Position numbers and translations under genes: made by a program. A model generated the notes under the pieces. It was given only the letters and a program-made list of their open reading frames with translations. It did no database searches and was not told the DNA's origin. A stretch of DNA of 64,000 nucleotides from Streptococcus orisratti DSM 15617. Its GTDB lineage: Bacteria > Bacillota > Bacilli > Lactobacillales > Streptococcaceae. Where the stretch lies: contig NZ_KB904526.1 of the NCBI RefSeq assembly GCF_000380105.1, positions 1 to 64,000 on the forward strand, written 5' to 3'. Within the stretch, counting starts at the first letter, position 1; the number at the start of each line of letters is the position of its first letter. Below, in pieces: positions 37,806 to 45,495 of this stretch.

Positions 37806-38798
37806 TTACAAAATGTTATCAAACGTTTCACGAACTTCTTTTGGCCAAACACTAGATTGTACTTCACCAATATGTTTCTTACGAAGCAAGAACATTGCCA
37901 TACGAGATTGACCGATACCACCACCTATGGTAAGTGGGAATAGACCATTAAGAAGAGCCTTATGCCATTCTAATTGTAAACGATCTTCGTCACCTGTAAT
38001 CTTGACTTGGCGTTTAAGCGCCTCCTCATCGACACGAATACCCATAGATGATAATTCAAACGCTGAACCAAGCGCTTCGTTCCAAACGATAATATCACCA
38101 TTTAAACCATGATAACCATTTTCAGATTCTGAAGTCCAGTCATCATAGTCAGGTGCACGTCCATCGTGGCGTTCACCATCTGGCAAAATGCCACCAATAC
38201 CGATAAGGAAAATAGCTCCAAATTCTTTAGCAGCAGCATTTTCACGTTCTTTTGGTGTCAAATCTGGATATTTTTCAACCAATTCTTCAGTGTGAATAAA
38301 TGTAATCTTTTTAGGCAAAACAGCTTCAATATCAAAGCGTGCTTCAACTGCTAATTCTGTCAATCGAATAGCTTTATAAACTTGTTCAACTGTTTCTTTC
38401 AAATAAGTAATATCACGACGACCATTAGGAATTACTTTCTCCCAATCCCATTGATCCACATAAATAGAGTGGATGGGATCCAAATCCTCTTCGTCTGGTC
38501 GGAGAGCTTTCATGTGTACGAAAAGCCCTTCTCCTTCATTGAAGCCAAAACGTGCCAAAGTGTGACGTTTCCACTTAGCAAGTGAATGAACAACTTCAAA
38601 TTCAGCATCTGGAATGCGTTTAACGTGCACTGAAACAGGATTTTCGATACCACTCAAATTATCTTGCATACCATCCCCGACCTGACTAAGAATAGGTCCT
38701 TGCACTTCAACAATTTCAAGTTTGTCAATCAAATATTGTGTAAAAGTATTCTTGACAAAAGAAATCTCCTGTTGCTGATGAATAAAGCTTTTCTTCAT
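37806..38798 (-). CDS. asnA: Aspartate-ammonia ligase (asparagine synthetase A)
   Basis: The protein is 330 aa, the usual AsnA length. It joins ammonia to aspartate using ATP, giving asparagine, AMP and pyrophosphate, in the cytoplasm. The class II aminoacyl-tRNA-synthetase-like fold is recognisable, with [19 protein letters not shown] near residue 33, [11 protein letters not shown], and the C-terminal [12 protein letters not shown] nucleotide-binding segment. AAAGGAGGAGCAAAC precedes ATG 38798. A perfect GlnR box lies 111 nt upstream, which links its expression to nitrogen status together with glnA. Confidence 0.96.
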   Translation of the reverse strand: MKKSFIHQQQEISFVKNTFTQYLIDKLEIVEVQGPILSQVGDGMQDNLSGIENPVSVHVKRIPDAEFEVVHSLAKWKRHTLARFGFNEGEGLFVHMKALRPDEEDLDPIHSIYVDQWDWEKVIPNGRRDITYLKETVEQVYKAIRLTELAVEARFDIEAVLPKKITFIHTEELVEKYPDLTPKERENAAAKEFGAIFLIGIGGILPDGERHDGRAPDYDDWTSESENGYHGLNGDIIVWNEALGSAFELSSMGIRVDEEALKRQVKITGDEDRLQLEWHKALLNGLFPLTIGGGIGQSRMAMFLLRKKHIGEVQSSVWPKEVRETFDNIL

Positions 38799-38908
38799 GT
38801 TTGCTCCTCCTTTAAAAATTAAGATAGGGCTATTATATACCTTTCAAAAGCAAAAGAAAACCCCTTTTTCAAAATTTTTGCAATTTTTCTGCCAATTTCG
38901 AACCTTTT

Positions 38909-38927
38909 ATGTTATATAATCTAACAT
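38909..38927. promoter_or_regulatory. GlnR box upstream of asnA
   Basis: ATGTTATATAATCTAACAT fits ATGTNA-N7-TNACAT without mismatch. It overlaps the stop codon region of the acetyltransferase gene and lies upstream of a TATAAT (near 38832-38837 on the minus strand) that probably drives asnA. Confidence 0.82.
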
Positions 38928-39355
38928 TTGTCCCAGTTTTTTATAAATCTCTTTTGTTCTGGTCTTTCCACATAACCCATTTTTTTATAAAATGCATGAG
39001 CGCCCCTTCTAGATATACCTGAATTAACACGGATACCTGAGATATTGGACCGCTGGGCCAACTTTTCTAATTTCGACAAAAGAGCTGCTCCAAAACCTTT
39101 CCCTTGATAATCTTGAGATACAGCTAGCGCCATTAGATTCCATAAAGGTTTAAAATACAGTGTTTCATAGAGCTGGGCATGCACATAACCGACCACGTGA
39201 CCATTTTCTTCAGCTACCAAAATGGTGTGATTAGAGTCCTGTAAAAGCTTCTCAAGCTGAGCCTTAGTTGCTGACATATCACTATCATAGCCCAAACTAT
39301 CACGGTTAATGGCATAGAGCGCTTGGACATCTGATAAACGAGCCGATCTAATCAT
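38921..39355 (-). CDS. GNAT-family N-acetyltransferase
   Basis: The protein is 144 aa and covers a complete GNAT fold. The acetyl-CoA binding motif A is visible as AVSQDYQGKGFGAALLSKLE near residues 78-97, and the C-terminal YKKMGYVERPEQKRF is typical. It overlaps the end of the MmcQ/EVE gene by 8 nt. The substrate cannot be inferred; related streptococcal enzymes acetylate small molecules or protein N-termini. Confidence 0.88.
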   Translation of the reverse strand: MIRSARLSDVQALYAINRDSLGYDSDMSATKAQLEKLLQDSNHTILVAEENGHVVGYVHAQLYETLYFKPLWNLMALAVSQDYQGKGFGAALLSKLEKLAQRSNISGIRVNSGISRRGAHAFYKKMGYVERPEQKRFIKNWDKC

Positions 39356-40406
39356 TTAGGGTTTCCTCAACTTTCTCAATGAGTTCTTTGGTCATGCGAC
39401 GCGGTCCACGGATATTACTGACACCCAGTTCTTCGAGAACGGATGCCGGAAATTTGCCATCATCAAACTGTCGAATAAGCTCAATGCGCATGAGTCTCTT
39501 GATGTCTGGATGGTTGCGGTAGCCGTTATTGTCCGTATCGGCTTCTAAGACTCGGCAGAGATAGCGGAGCATCCGACTAGGTGCAGTGATGTAAATGCCC
39601 ACATAGTCTCCCTTCTTGATGGAGGCTTTTTGAGTCCAGTCAATAATTTTATTTTCCGTAAACTCTGCATCAATGTCATAATACTTAGGATTAGCAGGAA
39701 TCAGCCAGAAATTTGGCCCTTGGCTGCGACCTAGTAGATTAGGAGCAGCTAGACTACGACTTTGGGTAACTAATTCCCAAAGTTCTTCATCTGATAAACT
39801 ATCGTCAAGCACTACCGAAACCCAGCTCTTCTTGGACATGTGGTAACTAGGAAAAATGCCGTCTTTACTGAGTAAATTTGCTATTTCAGTTGGCTCAACC
39901 TTGAGATTAACCACTTCAACTTCCTGCTCTGCTATTGCCCCCGAAAATCCTAACTTTTCCAACTTAAGTGGAAAAATCAAGGCATACCACTTACCACCAA
40001 CACGATAGGAAGCATACTGAGGATATTTCTCAAAAGGGTAATCGACGGGATCGCCCCACTCACTCGCAATCCAATCAGCTAGGCGGTTGGCCTGGTCGTT
40101 GGAAAATGGCAGAGCTTGACAGCAATTGCTAGCTATGCGCTCCAAAACATCCAGATAGGCCTCACGCACTTGGCCGACAAAGCTACCACTAGCACGCTCA
40201 ACATAAAGAGCCAGATACTCTTCATTTAATTCCGAATCCATGACCTTACTAGCTATTTGCCCGTCAAATGTGACCTGTATCCGCACTTCAAAATCACCAT
40301 TTAAAATAGTTTCATGGTAAGTGTAGCCATTCTCCGACTGAATAAAGCCAAAAGGCAACAGTTTTTCAAAACAAATTCGTTTTTTTGCAAATATAGAAGA
40401 ACTCAA
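39348..40406 (-). CDS. MmcQ/YjbR-domain protein with C-terminal EVE-like domain
   Basis: The protein is 352 aa from TTG 40406, chosen because GGAGGGGGTGAC precedes it. The middle third reads like an MmcQ/YjbR (CyaY-like fold) domain: KWYALIF near residue 143 and SYHMSKKSWVSVVLD near 190. From about residue 232 the sequence PNFWLIPANPKYYDID through GDYVGIYITAP to CRVLEAD matches an EVE/PUA-like nucleic-acid-binding domain. The first 90 residues are unassigned. EVE domains often read modified bases, so a nucleic-acid role is plausible, but no activity is known. It is coupled to a GNAT gene by overlap. Confidence 0.75.
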   Translation of the reverse strand: MSSSIFAKKRICFEKLLPFGFIQSENGYTYHETILNGDFEVRIQVTFDGQIASKVMDSELNEEYLALYVERASGSFVGQVREAYLDVLERIASNCCQALPFSNDQANRLADWIASEWGDPVDYPFEKYPQYASYRVGGKWYALIFPLKLEKLGFSGAIAEQEVEVVNLKVEPTEIANLLSKDGIFPSYHMSKKSWVSVVLDDSLSDEELWELVTQSRSLAAPNLLGRSQGPNFWLIPANPKYYDIDAEFTENKIIDWTQKASIKKGDYVGIYITAPSRMLRYLCRVLEADTDNNGYRNHPDIKRLMRIELIRQFDDGKFPASVLEELGVSNIRGPRRMTKELIEKVEETLND

Positions 40407-40442
40407 GTCACCCCCTCCTTTCTCTTATAGCCATTATAACAA

Positions 40443-40479
40443 AAAAGGAAGCCAGAATAGACTTCTTAACTTCCTTTTC
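40443..40479 (-). terminator. Terminator after oleate hydratase
   Basis: On the minus strand AAAAGGAAG pairs with CTTCCTTTT and leads into TTTTGTT. It lies a few nt past the ohyA stop. Confidence 0.75.
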
Positions 40480-40482
40480 TTT

Positions 40483-42258
40483 TTAAACGACATGGTAACG
40501 TTTCAGGAGTTTCTCAATATCTGTCCCTTCTGTCTTACGAAGGGCTTGCTTAAGAATAAATTTTTCGACAAAGTTCAGCTTCATATCAGTGATAGCCTTG
40601 CCATCACGCAGTGCAACTGTCGCATGAAGCAAGTCACGCACATCATAGGTGCTGCCCCAAACTTCTGGGACACCACGGTCAATGTCTAATAAGGTGTAAA
40701 CAGCTTCCATACCTGTCCGAATAGAGTATTCTGTAGTAAAAATGGTATCACGCTGCGTTTCCGCAAATTGTCCTAAAAAGGCAAAGTTAAGAGCGCCATC
40801 AGGTACGACATTTGGGCGATCTCCTTTTTCACGCGGCATAAAGAATGCTGTTATGTAAGGCATCATACAAGGAACAGTTTTGGCACTGTGACGCGACAAA
40901 TTATCAATTTCTGCTACTGGTACGCCCATATGATAAAGCCATTCGGCACAAATTTCCTGACCGGTGCAATCGCGCATTGTTTTTTTGATATAGTCGCCTT
41001 CCTTATCAGAAAATAGCCCATAAACCCAAACCACTAATTCATTTTTAGCTTGATTTCTGAACTGTGGTTGGCGGTTAACCGTCCAGCTCATCAGCCAACT
41101 TGAATCCTTGACAGTGACAATTCCACCTGTAACAACCTTACCTGAAAATGGGTCTCGCTTACAAATCTTTTGAATATAAGCTGGAATCTTATCATCAGTT
41201 GTGGTTACTGTGGCACTCATCCAGTTAGATTGTTCAGGGTCATAACAGAATTTGTCTGGATGACCAAAGCTAGCATCTTGTGCCGCAATCTTCCGCCACA
41301 TATCCCAGCCACCACCTGGACGAATTTCCTTATTAAAGCTAGCAGGCTTATCTTGGCTGCCGTAACTTGAATTTTCAACACAGCCGCCATTGGTGATAAA
41401 GACCAAATCATTTTCAGTCAGGTCAATGCTATCTTCTTGCCCATCACGAATAACTTCAATCTTTTTAGCAACCTTCTTATCTTTTTGACAGTCAAAGAGG
41501 ACATTGACCACCTTGGTATTGTAATGGAAAACAACGCCAAAAGATTCCAGATACTTAACCATCGGCAAAATCATAGATTCGTATTGATTGTAGCGGGTAA
41601 AGCGCAGAGCTGTGAAATCAGGCAAACCACTGATATGGTGAATAAAGCGTTTGATATAAAGCTTCATCTCCAGAGCAGAATGCCAATTTTCAAAAGCAAA
41701 CATGGTCCGCCAATAAAGCCAGAAATTAGAGTCAAAAACTTCATCATCAAAAACTTCATTGATTCGTTTGTTATAAAGATCTTCATCAGGTGTGAAGAAG
41801 AGTTTCATAATTTCCATAGCCGCCTTGTCAGACAAGCCAAACTTCTTATCTGTATGTGCATCTTGACCTTGTTTTTCAGTAGCACGGCAGAGCGAATAGT
41901 TAGGGTCTGCTTTATTGAGCCAATAATATTCGTCCAAGACACTGACACCATCCGTTTCAATGGAAGGAATGGAGCGGAAAAGATCCCACATGCATTCAAA
42001 ATGATTGTCCATCTCACGGCCGCCCCGCATGACATAACCGATATCACTGTATTGATAACCATCGCAGGCACCACCAGGAATCGGATCCTTTTCTAAGATA
42101 TGGACTTGTTTACCAGGCATTTGCCCATCACGAACAAGAAAGCAAGCAGCTGAAAGAGCGGCTAAGCCAGAGCCTATGATATAGGCTGATTTGTGATCAA
42201 CACCAGCTGGCTTTTGAGGACGAGCAAAAGCTTCATAATTACCACTAGAATAATACAT
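40483..42258 (-). CDS. ohyA: Oleate hydratase (67-kDa myosin-cross-reactive antigen family)
   Basis: The protein is 591 aa from ATG 42258, supported by GAGAGG upstream; the frame extends to 42273. This FAD enzyme hydrates cis-9 double bonds of oleate and linoleate to 10-hydroxy fatty acids, which detoxifies host fatty acids. The dinucleotide-binding IIGSGLAALSAACFLVRDG lies near residue 27. Family stretches include FALPGGACDGYQ-like PGGACDGYQYSD and MRGGREMDNHFECMWDLF. Length matches the family. A TetR-type gene lies directly upstream and may control it. Confidence 0.94.
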   Translation of the reverse strand: MYYSSGNYEAFARPQKPAGVDHKSAYIIGSGLAALSAACFLVRDGQMPGKQVHILEKDPIPGGACDGYQYSDIGYVMRGGREMDNHFECMWDLFRSIPSIETDGVSVLDEYYWLNKADPNYSLCRATEKQGQDAHTDKKFGLSDKAAMEIMKLFFTPDEDLYNKRINEVFDDEVFDSNFWLYWRTMFAFENWHSALEMKLYIKRFIHHISGLPDFTALRFTRYNQYESMILPMVKYLESFGVVFHYNTKVVNVLFDCQKDKKVAKKIEVIRDGQEDSIDLTENDLVFITNGGCVENSSYGSQDKPASFNKEIRPGGGWDMWRKIAAQDASFGHPDKFCYDPEQSNWMSATVTTTDDKIPAYIQKICKRDPFSGKVVTGGIVTVKDSSWLMSWTVNRQPQFRNQAKNELVVWVYGLFSDKEGDYIKKTMRDCTGQEICAEWLYHMGVPVAEIDNLSRHSAKTVPCMMPYITAFFMPREKGDRPNVVPDGALNFAFLGQFAETQRDTIFTTEYSIRTGMEAVYTLLDIDRGVPEVWGSTYDVRDLLHATVALRDGKAITDMKLNFVEKFILKQALRKTEGTDIEKLLKRYHVV

Positions 42259-42330
42259 CTTGATACCTCTCATCTTTTTTATTTATCTCTATTGTAAAAG
42301 CCTCCCTGCCTAAGAACAATAAACAAAAAA

Positions 42331-42361
42331 GCTTAAATGATAATTTTTTTATCATTTAAGC
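42331..42361. terminator. 13-bp perfect inverted repeat between the TetR gene and ohyA
   Basis: GCTTAAATGATAA (42331-42343) pairs with TTATCATTTAAGC (42349-42361) across five T. On the minus strand it is followed by TTTTTTG, so it can terminate the regulator transcript. It is also long and symmetric enough to be an operator. Confidence 0.7.
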
Positions 42362-42381
42362 ATATTTGATAAAAAGCAGAA

Positions 42382-42945
42382 CTATCTCCCTTTAGTATCA
42401 TAATGTTGCAGAGCAACTACGATATTACCATGCACTAAGATGGCCAGACGATTGACCAAGTCTTGAGGGTCTTCTCTCATGTCCTTTTTAATCCAATCCA
42501 ACATGAGCCCGACTAGGGCATACTTGTAAAAGTCTGCTATAAAGTCCTTATCTTCAGTGCTGACGCGTAAACCAACTGCCTTTTCCTCAACCACATCAAT
42601 CATGAGCTGATAGGTCAACTGATAGAGATAGGTTTCAATCTGCTCCCGACTCACCGAGTGATAAACATTAAGGATAAAAGGCTTATTTTCCCTGACTGCT
42701 TTAAAAATATCCAGCAACCCTTCCTCCCAGCTATCATAATGCCGATTTTCACCAAGAGCCTTTTGCGCATCTTCCTCACAAGACCACTCCACCAAATCAT
42801 AAATATCCTTGAAGTGATAATAAAAAGTCATCCGACTAATCCCACAGTCATCCGTAATATCCTGAATGGTGATCTTGGGTAAAGGCTTTTGCAGCAACAG
42901 GTGCTTCAAAGACGCTTCCAAAGCTTTTTTCGTTATTTGTGCCAT
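42382..42945 (-). CDS. TetR-family regulator (DhaS-like)
   Basis: The protein is 187 aa from ATG 42945, supported by GAAAGAGGAAACT; the frame extends to 42990. The N-terminal helix-turn-helix reads ITIQDITDDCGISRMTFYYHFKD, followed by a TetR_C_8-like C-terminal domain with FYKYALVGLMLDWIKKDM. DhaS in lactococci is an activator of this subfamily, so repression should not be assumed. Its position directly before ohyA suggests it responds to fatty acids or membrane stress; this is inference. Confidence 0.88.
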   Translation of the reverse strand: MAQITKKALEASLKHLLLQKPLPKITIQDITDDCGISRMTFYYHFKDIYDLVEWSCEEDAQKALGENRHYDSWEEGLLDIFKAVRENKPFILNVYHSVSREQIETYLYQLTYQLMIDVVEEKAVGLRVSTEDKDFIADFYKYALVGLMLDWIKKDMREDPQDLVNRLAILVHGNIVVALQHYDTKGR

Positions 42946-43063
42946 AGTTTCCTCTTTCAATACCTTTATTATACCAAAAAGTAAAGCCAAGCATAGTATT
43001 AGACTTGATTATAAGATGTAACTTTTACAATGCTAAGGAGCTATTCCATTTATCTGTTGATTA

Positions 43064-43167
43064 ATACTCTTCGAAAATCAAAAATATCCGTTGTCAACTT
43101 GCCTTGATGAACTCAAGTTCTATCGTCGGCTTCGTTTCCTAGACTACTTTTGATTTTCATTGAGTAT
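43064..43167. repeat. BOX-like intergenic repeat, copy 2 (104 bp)
   Basis: It starts ATACTCTTCGAAAATCAAAA and ends TTTTGATTTTCATTGAGTAT; these ends are inverted repeats matching at 17 of 20 positions. The core (CCGTTGTCAACTTGCCTTGA) is identical to copy 3. It replaces the 3' part of the hsdS remnant. Confidence 0.9.
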
Positions 43168-43895
43168 AAAAGTGCCATCTACTTGTAAAAGACCAATCAT
43201 ACCAATGTTGCCGATTGAATTTACTAAAATACTTCCTTTCGGTATATGCCTTGAAACATTCCAACCTAATTCAGTTAAACTTTCGCTTGCAAAAATCAAA
43301 TTTTTTCCCTGTAATAAATCAGTTGGTTTGAAGAATGGATAATTGCCATTGTAATACTCTTCATATTTTTCGAAGGTGTATTACCCGTGACTACTTCTCC
43401 AATATTTTGTATAGATGGGGTACACCAATTGATTGGAACCTTCCCATAATAGGTGTTGTCATCAGTTAAAACGGGTTCAATTTCGACTAAGCCTTTCTTC
43501 TTGAGTTTCCCTTTCTCAAAGAACCGTTGCTTTTCTGCACGAATTTTTTTCCAATAAAACTGAAGCGGGTTCATCATTGGGGTCTTGTGGGACCAACTTT
43601 CCTTGCATAGCCACATCCAGAACTTTTTGTCGGAGTTATTCTGATAATTGTTGAAGTTCTACTTGGTTTTGATTGATGATATCTAGAAGATTGAAATAGT
43701 GTTGGATTTGTTTAGCGATTCGTCGTTGTTCAGAAATTGGTGGGATAGGGAATAGAAAATCTTCTAAAAATATTTTGGGAATCCTTTGTTGTCCAACAAC
43801 ACCAGTAAAATTATCACACTTAAACTTACATTTTCTTATTATTAGTGATGTATTCACAGAGTTTATGCCTTTAAACGGCAACCATCCAAAGAAAA
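43168..43895 (-). pseudogene. hsdS: Decayed type I restriction specificity subunit (hsdS)
   Basis: Three blocks on the minus strand assemble into one HsdS: the end of the first recognition domain (QQRIPKIFLEDFLFPIPPIS then EQRRIAKQI), the central conserved helix (QKVLDVAMQGKLVPQDPNDE) and the start of the second recognition domain (GEVVTGNTPSK...FKPTDLLQGKNLIFAS). A TAA at 43636-43638 breaks the first two. A seven-A run at 43544-43550 shifts the frame, and a short A-run at 43366-43370 shifts it back. The 5' end is missing and the 3' end is cut by the BOX-like element. No hsdM or hsdR is in the window. Confidence 0.88.
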
Positions 43896-43935
43896 TACTA
43901 GAAAAATACTAGATTACAAATTTTGAGAAAAATTA

Positions 43936-43964
43936 TTGACATAAGGATGAAAATAGGGTAAACT
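43936..43964 (+). promoter_or_regulatory. rplJL promoter
   Basis: TTGACA (43936-43941), 17 nt and TAAACT (43959-43964) lie 170 nt upstream of rplJ, placing the L10 leader inside the transcript. Confidence 0.8.
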
Positions 43965-43971
43965 ACTAAAT

Positions 43972-44105
43972 GGTTCTGTGTGAACTGACCTAAGACAGCA
44001 GGGGAGCGGTGCTCATAAGATTCCTGCCGAGGCACAAAACGTCATTATGAAATAACGTCTTTGTACTTTCGTGTCTAGGTTTAGGTGCGATTTTTTTGTG
44101 CCTAG
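43972..44105 (+). ncRNA. Ribosomal protein L10 leader
   Basis: The sequence CTAAGACAGCAGGGGAGCGG followed by TTCCTGCCGAGGCAC is the conserved core of the L10(L12)4-binding leader of Firmicutes. Further hairpins follow up to the GTGCCTAG near 44098. Excess L10-L12 complex binds this RNA and lowers expression of rplJL. Confidence 0.88.
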
Positions 44106-44133
44106 CCCAAAAATAAAAACGGAGGTAAAACTA

Positions 44134-44637
44134 ATGAGTGAAGCAATTATTGCTAAAAAAGCTGAACAAGTTGAGCTCGTTGCTGAAAAAATGAAGGCAG
44201 CTGCAAGTATCGTCGTTGTTGATTCACGTGGTCTTACAGTTGAGCAAGATACAAATCTTCGTCGTTCACTTCGTGAAAGCGGTGTTGAGTTCAAAGTTAT
44301 CAAAAACTCAATCTTGACTCGTGCAGCTGAAAAAGCAGGTCTTGACGATTTGAAAGAATTGTTTGTAGGCCCATCTGCAGTAGCATTTTCTAACGAAGAT
44401 GTTATCGCACCAGCAAAAGTTCTTAGTGACTTTGCAAAAGATGCAGAAGCTCTTGAAATTAAAGGTGGTTCAGTAGACGGTAAATTCACTTCTGTTGAAG
44501 AAATTAACGCTCTTGCTAAATTGCCAAACAAAGAAGGTATGCTTTCTATGCTCCTTTCTGTACTTCAAGCGCCAGTTCGCAACGTTGCATATGCTGTCAA
44601 AGCTGTTGCAGAAAACAAAGAAGAAGGCGCAGCTTAA
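44134..44637 (+). CDS. rplJ: 50S ribosomal protein L10
   Basis: The protein is 167 aa from ATG 44134, supported by CGGAGGTAAAACTA; the open frame starts earlier at 44071. L10 anchors the L7/L12 stalk on the large subunit. The N-terminal rRNA-binding part ([16 protein letters not shown]) and the C-terminal L12-binding helix are both complete. Codon use is strongly biased, as expected for a highly expressed gene. It lies 70 nt upstream of rplL under the L10 leader. Confidence 0.97.
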   Translation: MSEAIIAKKAEQVELVAEKMKAAASIVVVDSRGLTVEQDTNLRRSLRESGVEFKVIKNSILTRAAEKAGLDDLKELFVGPSAVAFSNEDVIAPAKVLSDFAKDAEALEIKGGSVDGKFTSVEEINALAKLPNKEGMLSMLLSVLQAPVRNVAYAVKAVAENKEEGAA

Positions 44638-44707
44638 TGCGTCAGCCCGTAGCAGCTTAATGCTATCTTATTAAACCTAATTTAAAACATATTTGGAGGA
44701 AATTACA

Positions 44708-45076
44708 ATGGCATTGAACATTGAAAACATTATTGCTGAAATTAAAGAAGCTTCAATCCTTGAATTGAACGACCTTGTAAAAGCTATCGAAGAAGAATTT
44801 GGTGTAACTGCAGCTGCTCCTGTAGCTGTAGCTGGTGCAGCAGGCGGAGAAGAAGCTGCTGCTAAAGATTCATTCGACGTTGAATTGACTGCAGCTGGCG
44901 ACAAAAAAGTTGGCGTTATCAAAGTTGTTCGTGAAATCACAGGTCTTGGTCTTAAAGAAGCTAAAGCTCTTGTTGATGGTGCACCAGAAGTTATCAAAGA
45001 AGGTGCATCTGCAGCTGAAGCTGAAGAAATCAAAGCTAAACTTGAAGAAGCTGGAGCTTCTGTTACTCTTAAATAA
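44708..45076 (+). CDS. rplL: 50S ribosomal protein L7/L12
   Basis: The protein is 122 aa from ATG 44708, supported by TTGGAGGAAATTACA. It is the stalk protein that recruits translation GTPases, present as several dimers on L10. The N-terminal dimerisation domain, the Ala-rich hinge ([16 protein letters not shown]) and the C-terminal domain with [20 protein letters not shown] are complete. The terminator follows 35 nt past the stop. Confidence 0.98.
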   Translation: MALNIENIIAEIKEASILELNDLVKAIEEEFGVTAAAPVAVAGAAGGEEAAAKDSFDVELTAAGDKKVGVIKVVREITGLGLKEAKALVDGAPEVIKEGASAAEAEEIKAKLEEAGASVTLK

Positions 45077-45111
45077 TAGAGCGACTACTCAATTAGCCTA
45101 AAAACATGATT

Positions 45112-45143
45112 AAACCGCTATTCTTAGGAATAGCGGTTTTTAT
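45112..45143 (+). terminator. Terminator of rplJL
   Basis: AAACCGCTATTC (45112-45123) and GAATAGCGGTTT (45128-45139) form a perfect 12-bp stem with a TTAG loop, followed by TTATTTTTG. Confidence 0.95.
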
Positions 45144-45291
45144 TTTTGTCGGTAGATTTCAAGTCCAAGTTAGCCATCGTTTACACTTCTCAAAGTAATC
45201 TCCTTATTACTGAGTTTAACATTAAAGACATCTACCTTATTCACTACTATTAACTTATGATAATTTACATCAAACCGATTCTTAATTATTT
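45140..45291 (-). pseudogene. Possible C-terminal gene fragment
   Basis: On the minus strand an open frame reads NRFDVNYHKLIVVNKVDV then FNVKLSNKEITLRSVNDG, a stop at 45170-45172, and LGLEIYRQK before a final stop at 45140. The sequence looks protein-like rather than random but has no start codon, and it lies between the rplL terminator and the clpL promoter. I do not recognise the parent gene. Confidence 0.3.
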
Positions 45292-45312
45292 TTTAAAATT
45301 TTCTCGTTTTGT

Positions 45313-45342
45313 ATTGACCTTCACTGACCAAAGGTGTATAAT
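45313..45342 (+). promoter_or_regulatory. clpL promoter with CtsR operator
   Basis: TTGACC (45314-45319), 17 nt and TATAAT (45337-45342) form the promoter. ATTGACC-TTC-ACTGACC (45313-45329) is a CtsR tandem heptad repeat on the opposite strand (GGTCAGT and GGTCAAT with 3-nt spacing) that covers the -35 box. CtsR repression of clp genes is established. Confidence 0.88.
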
Positions 45343-45495
45343 ATCATCAGAAGATGGTTAGGAAAACCAATACAATCACCTTAAATACGACCTCTCTACC
45401 CATTTGTATAGACTAAGGTGTTTGTTCTTCAACGACATATAAATCAGATTATAATACTACTTGTGATCTATTTTTAGAAAAAGAGGTAACTAATT

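Noticed and set aside
38799-38920. T-box riboswitch upstream of asnA
   Set aside because: Some lactobacilli control asnA by an Asn T-box, but this leader is too short and lacks the T-box core sequence and specifier stems; a GlnR box is present instead.
41437-42096. 219-codon + strand ORF inside ohyA
   Set aside because: It is antisense to the conserved oleate hydratase coding sequence; its length is a by-product of codon bias.
44013-44531. 172-codon minus-strand ORF across rplJ
   Set aside because: Ser/Thr-rich antisense frame of a highly biased ribosomal protein gene; a known artefact.
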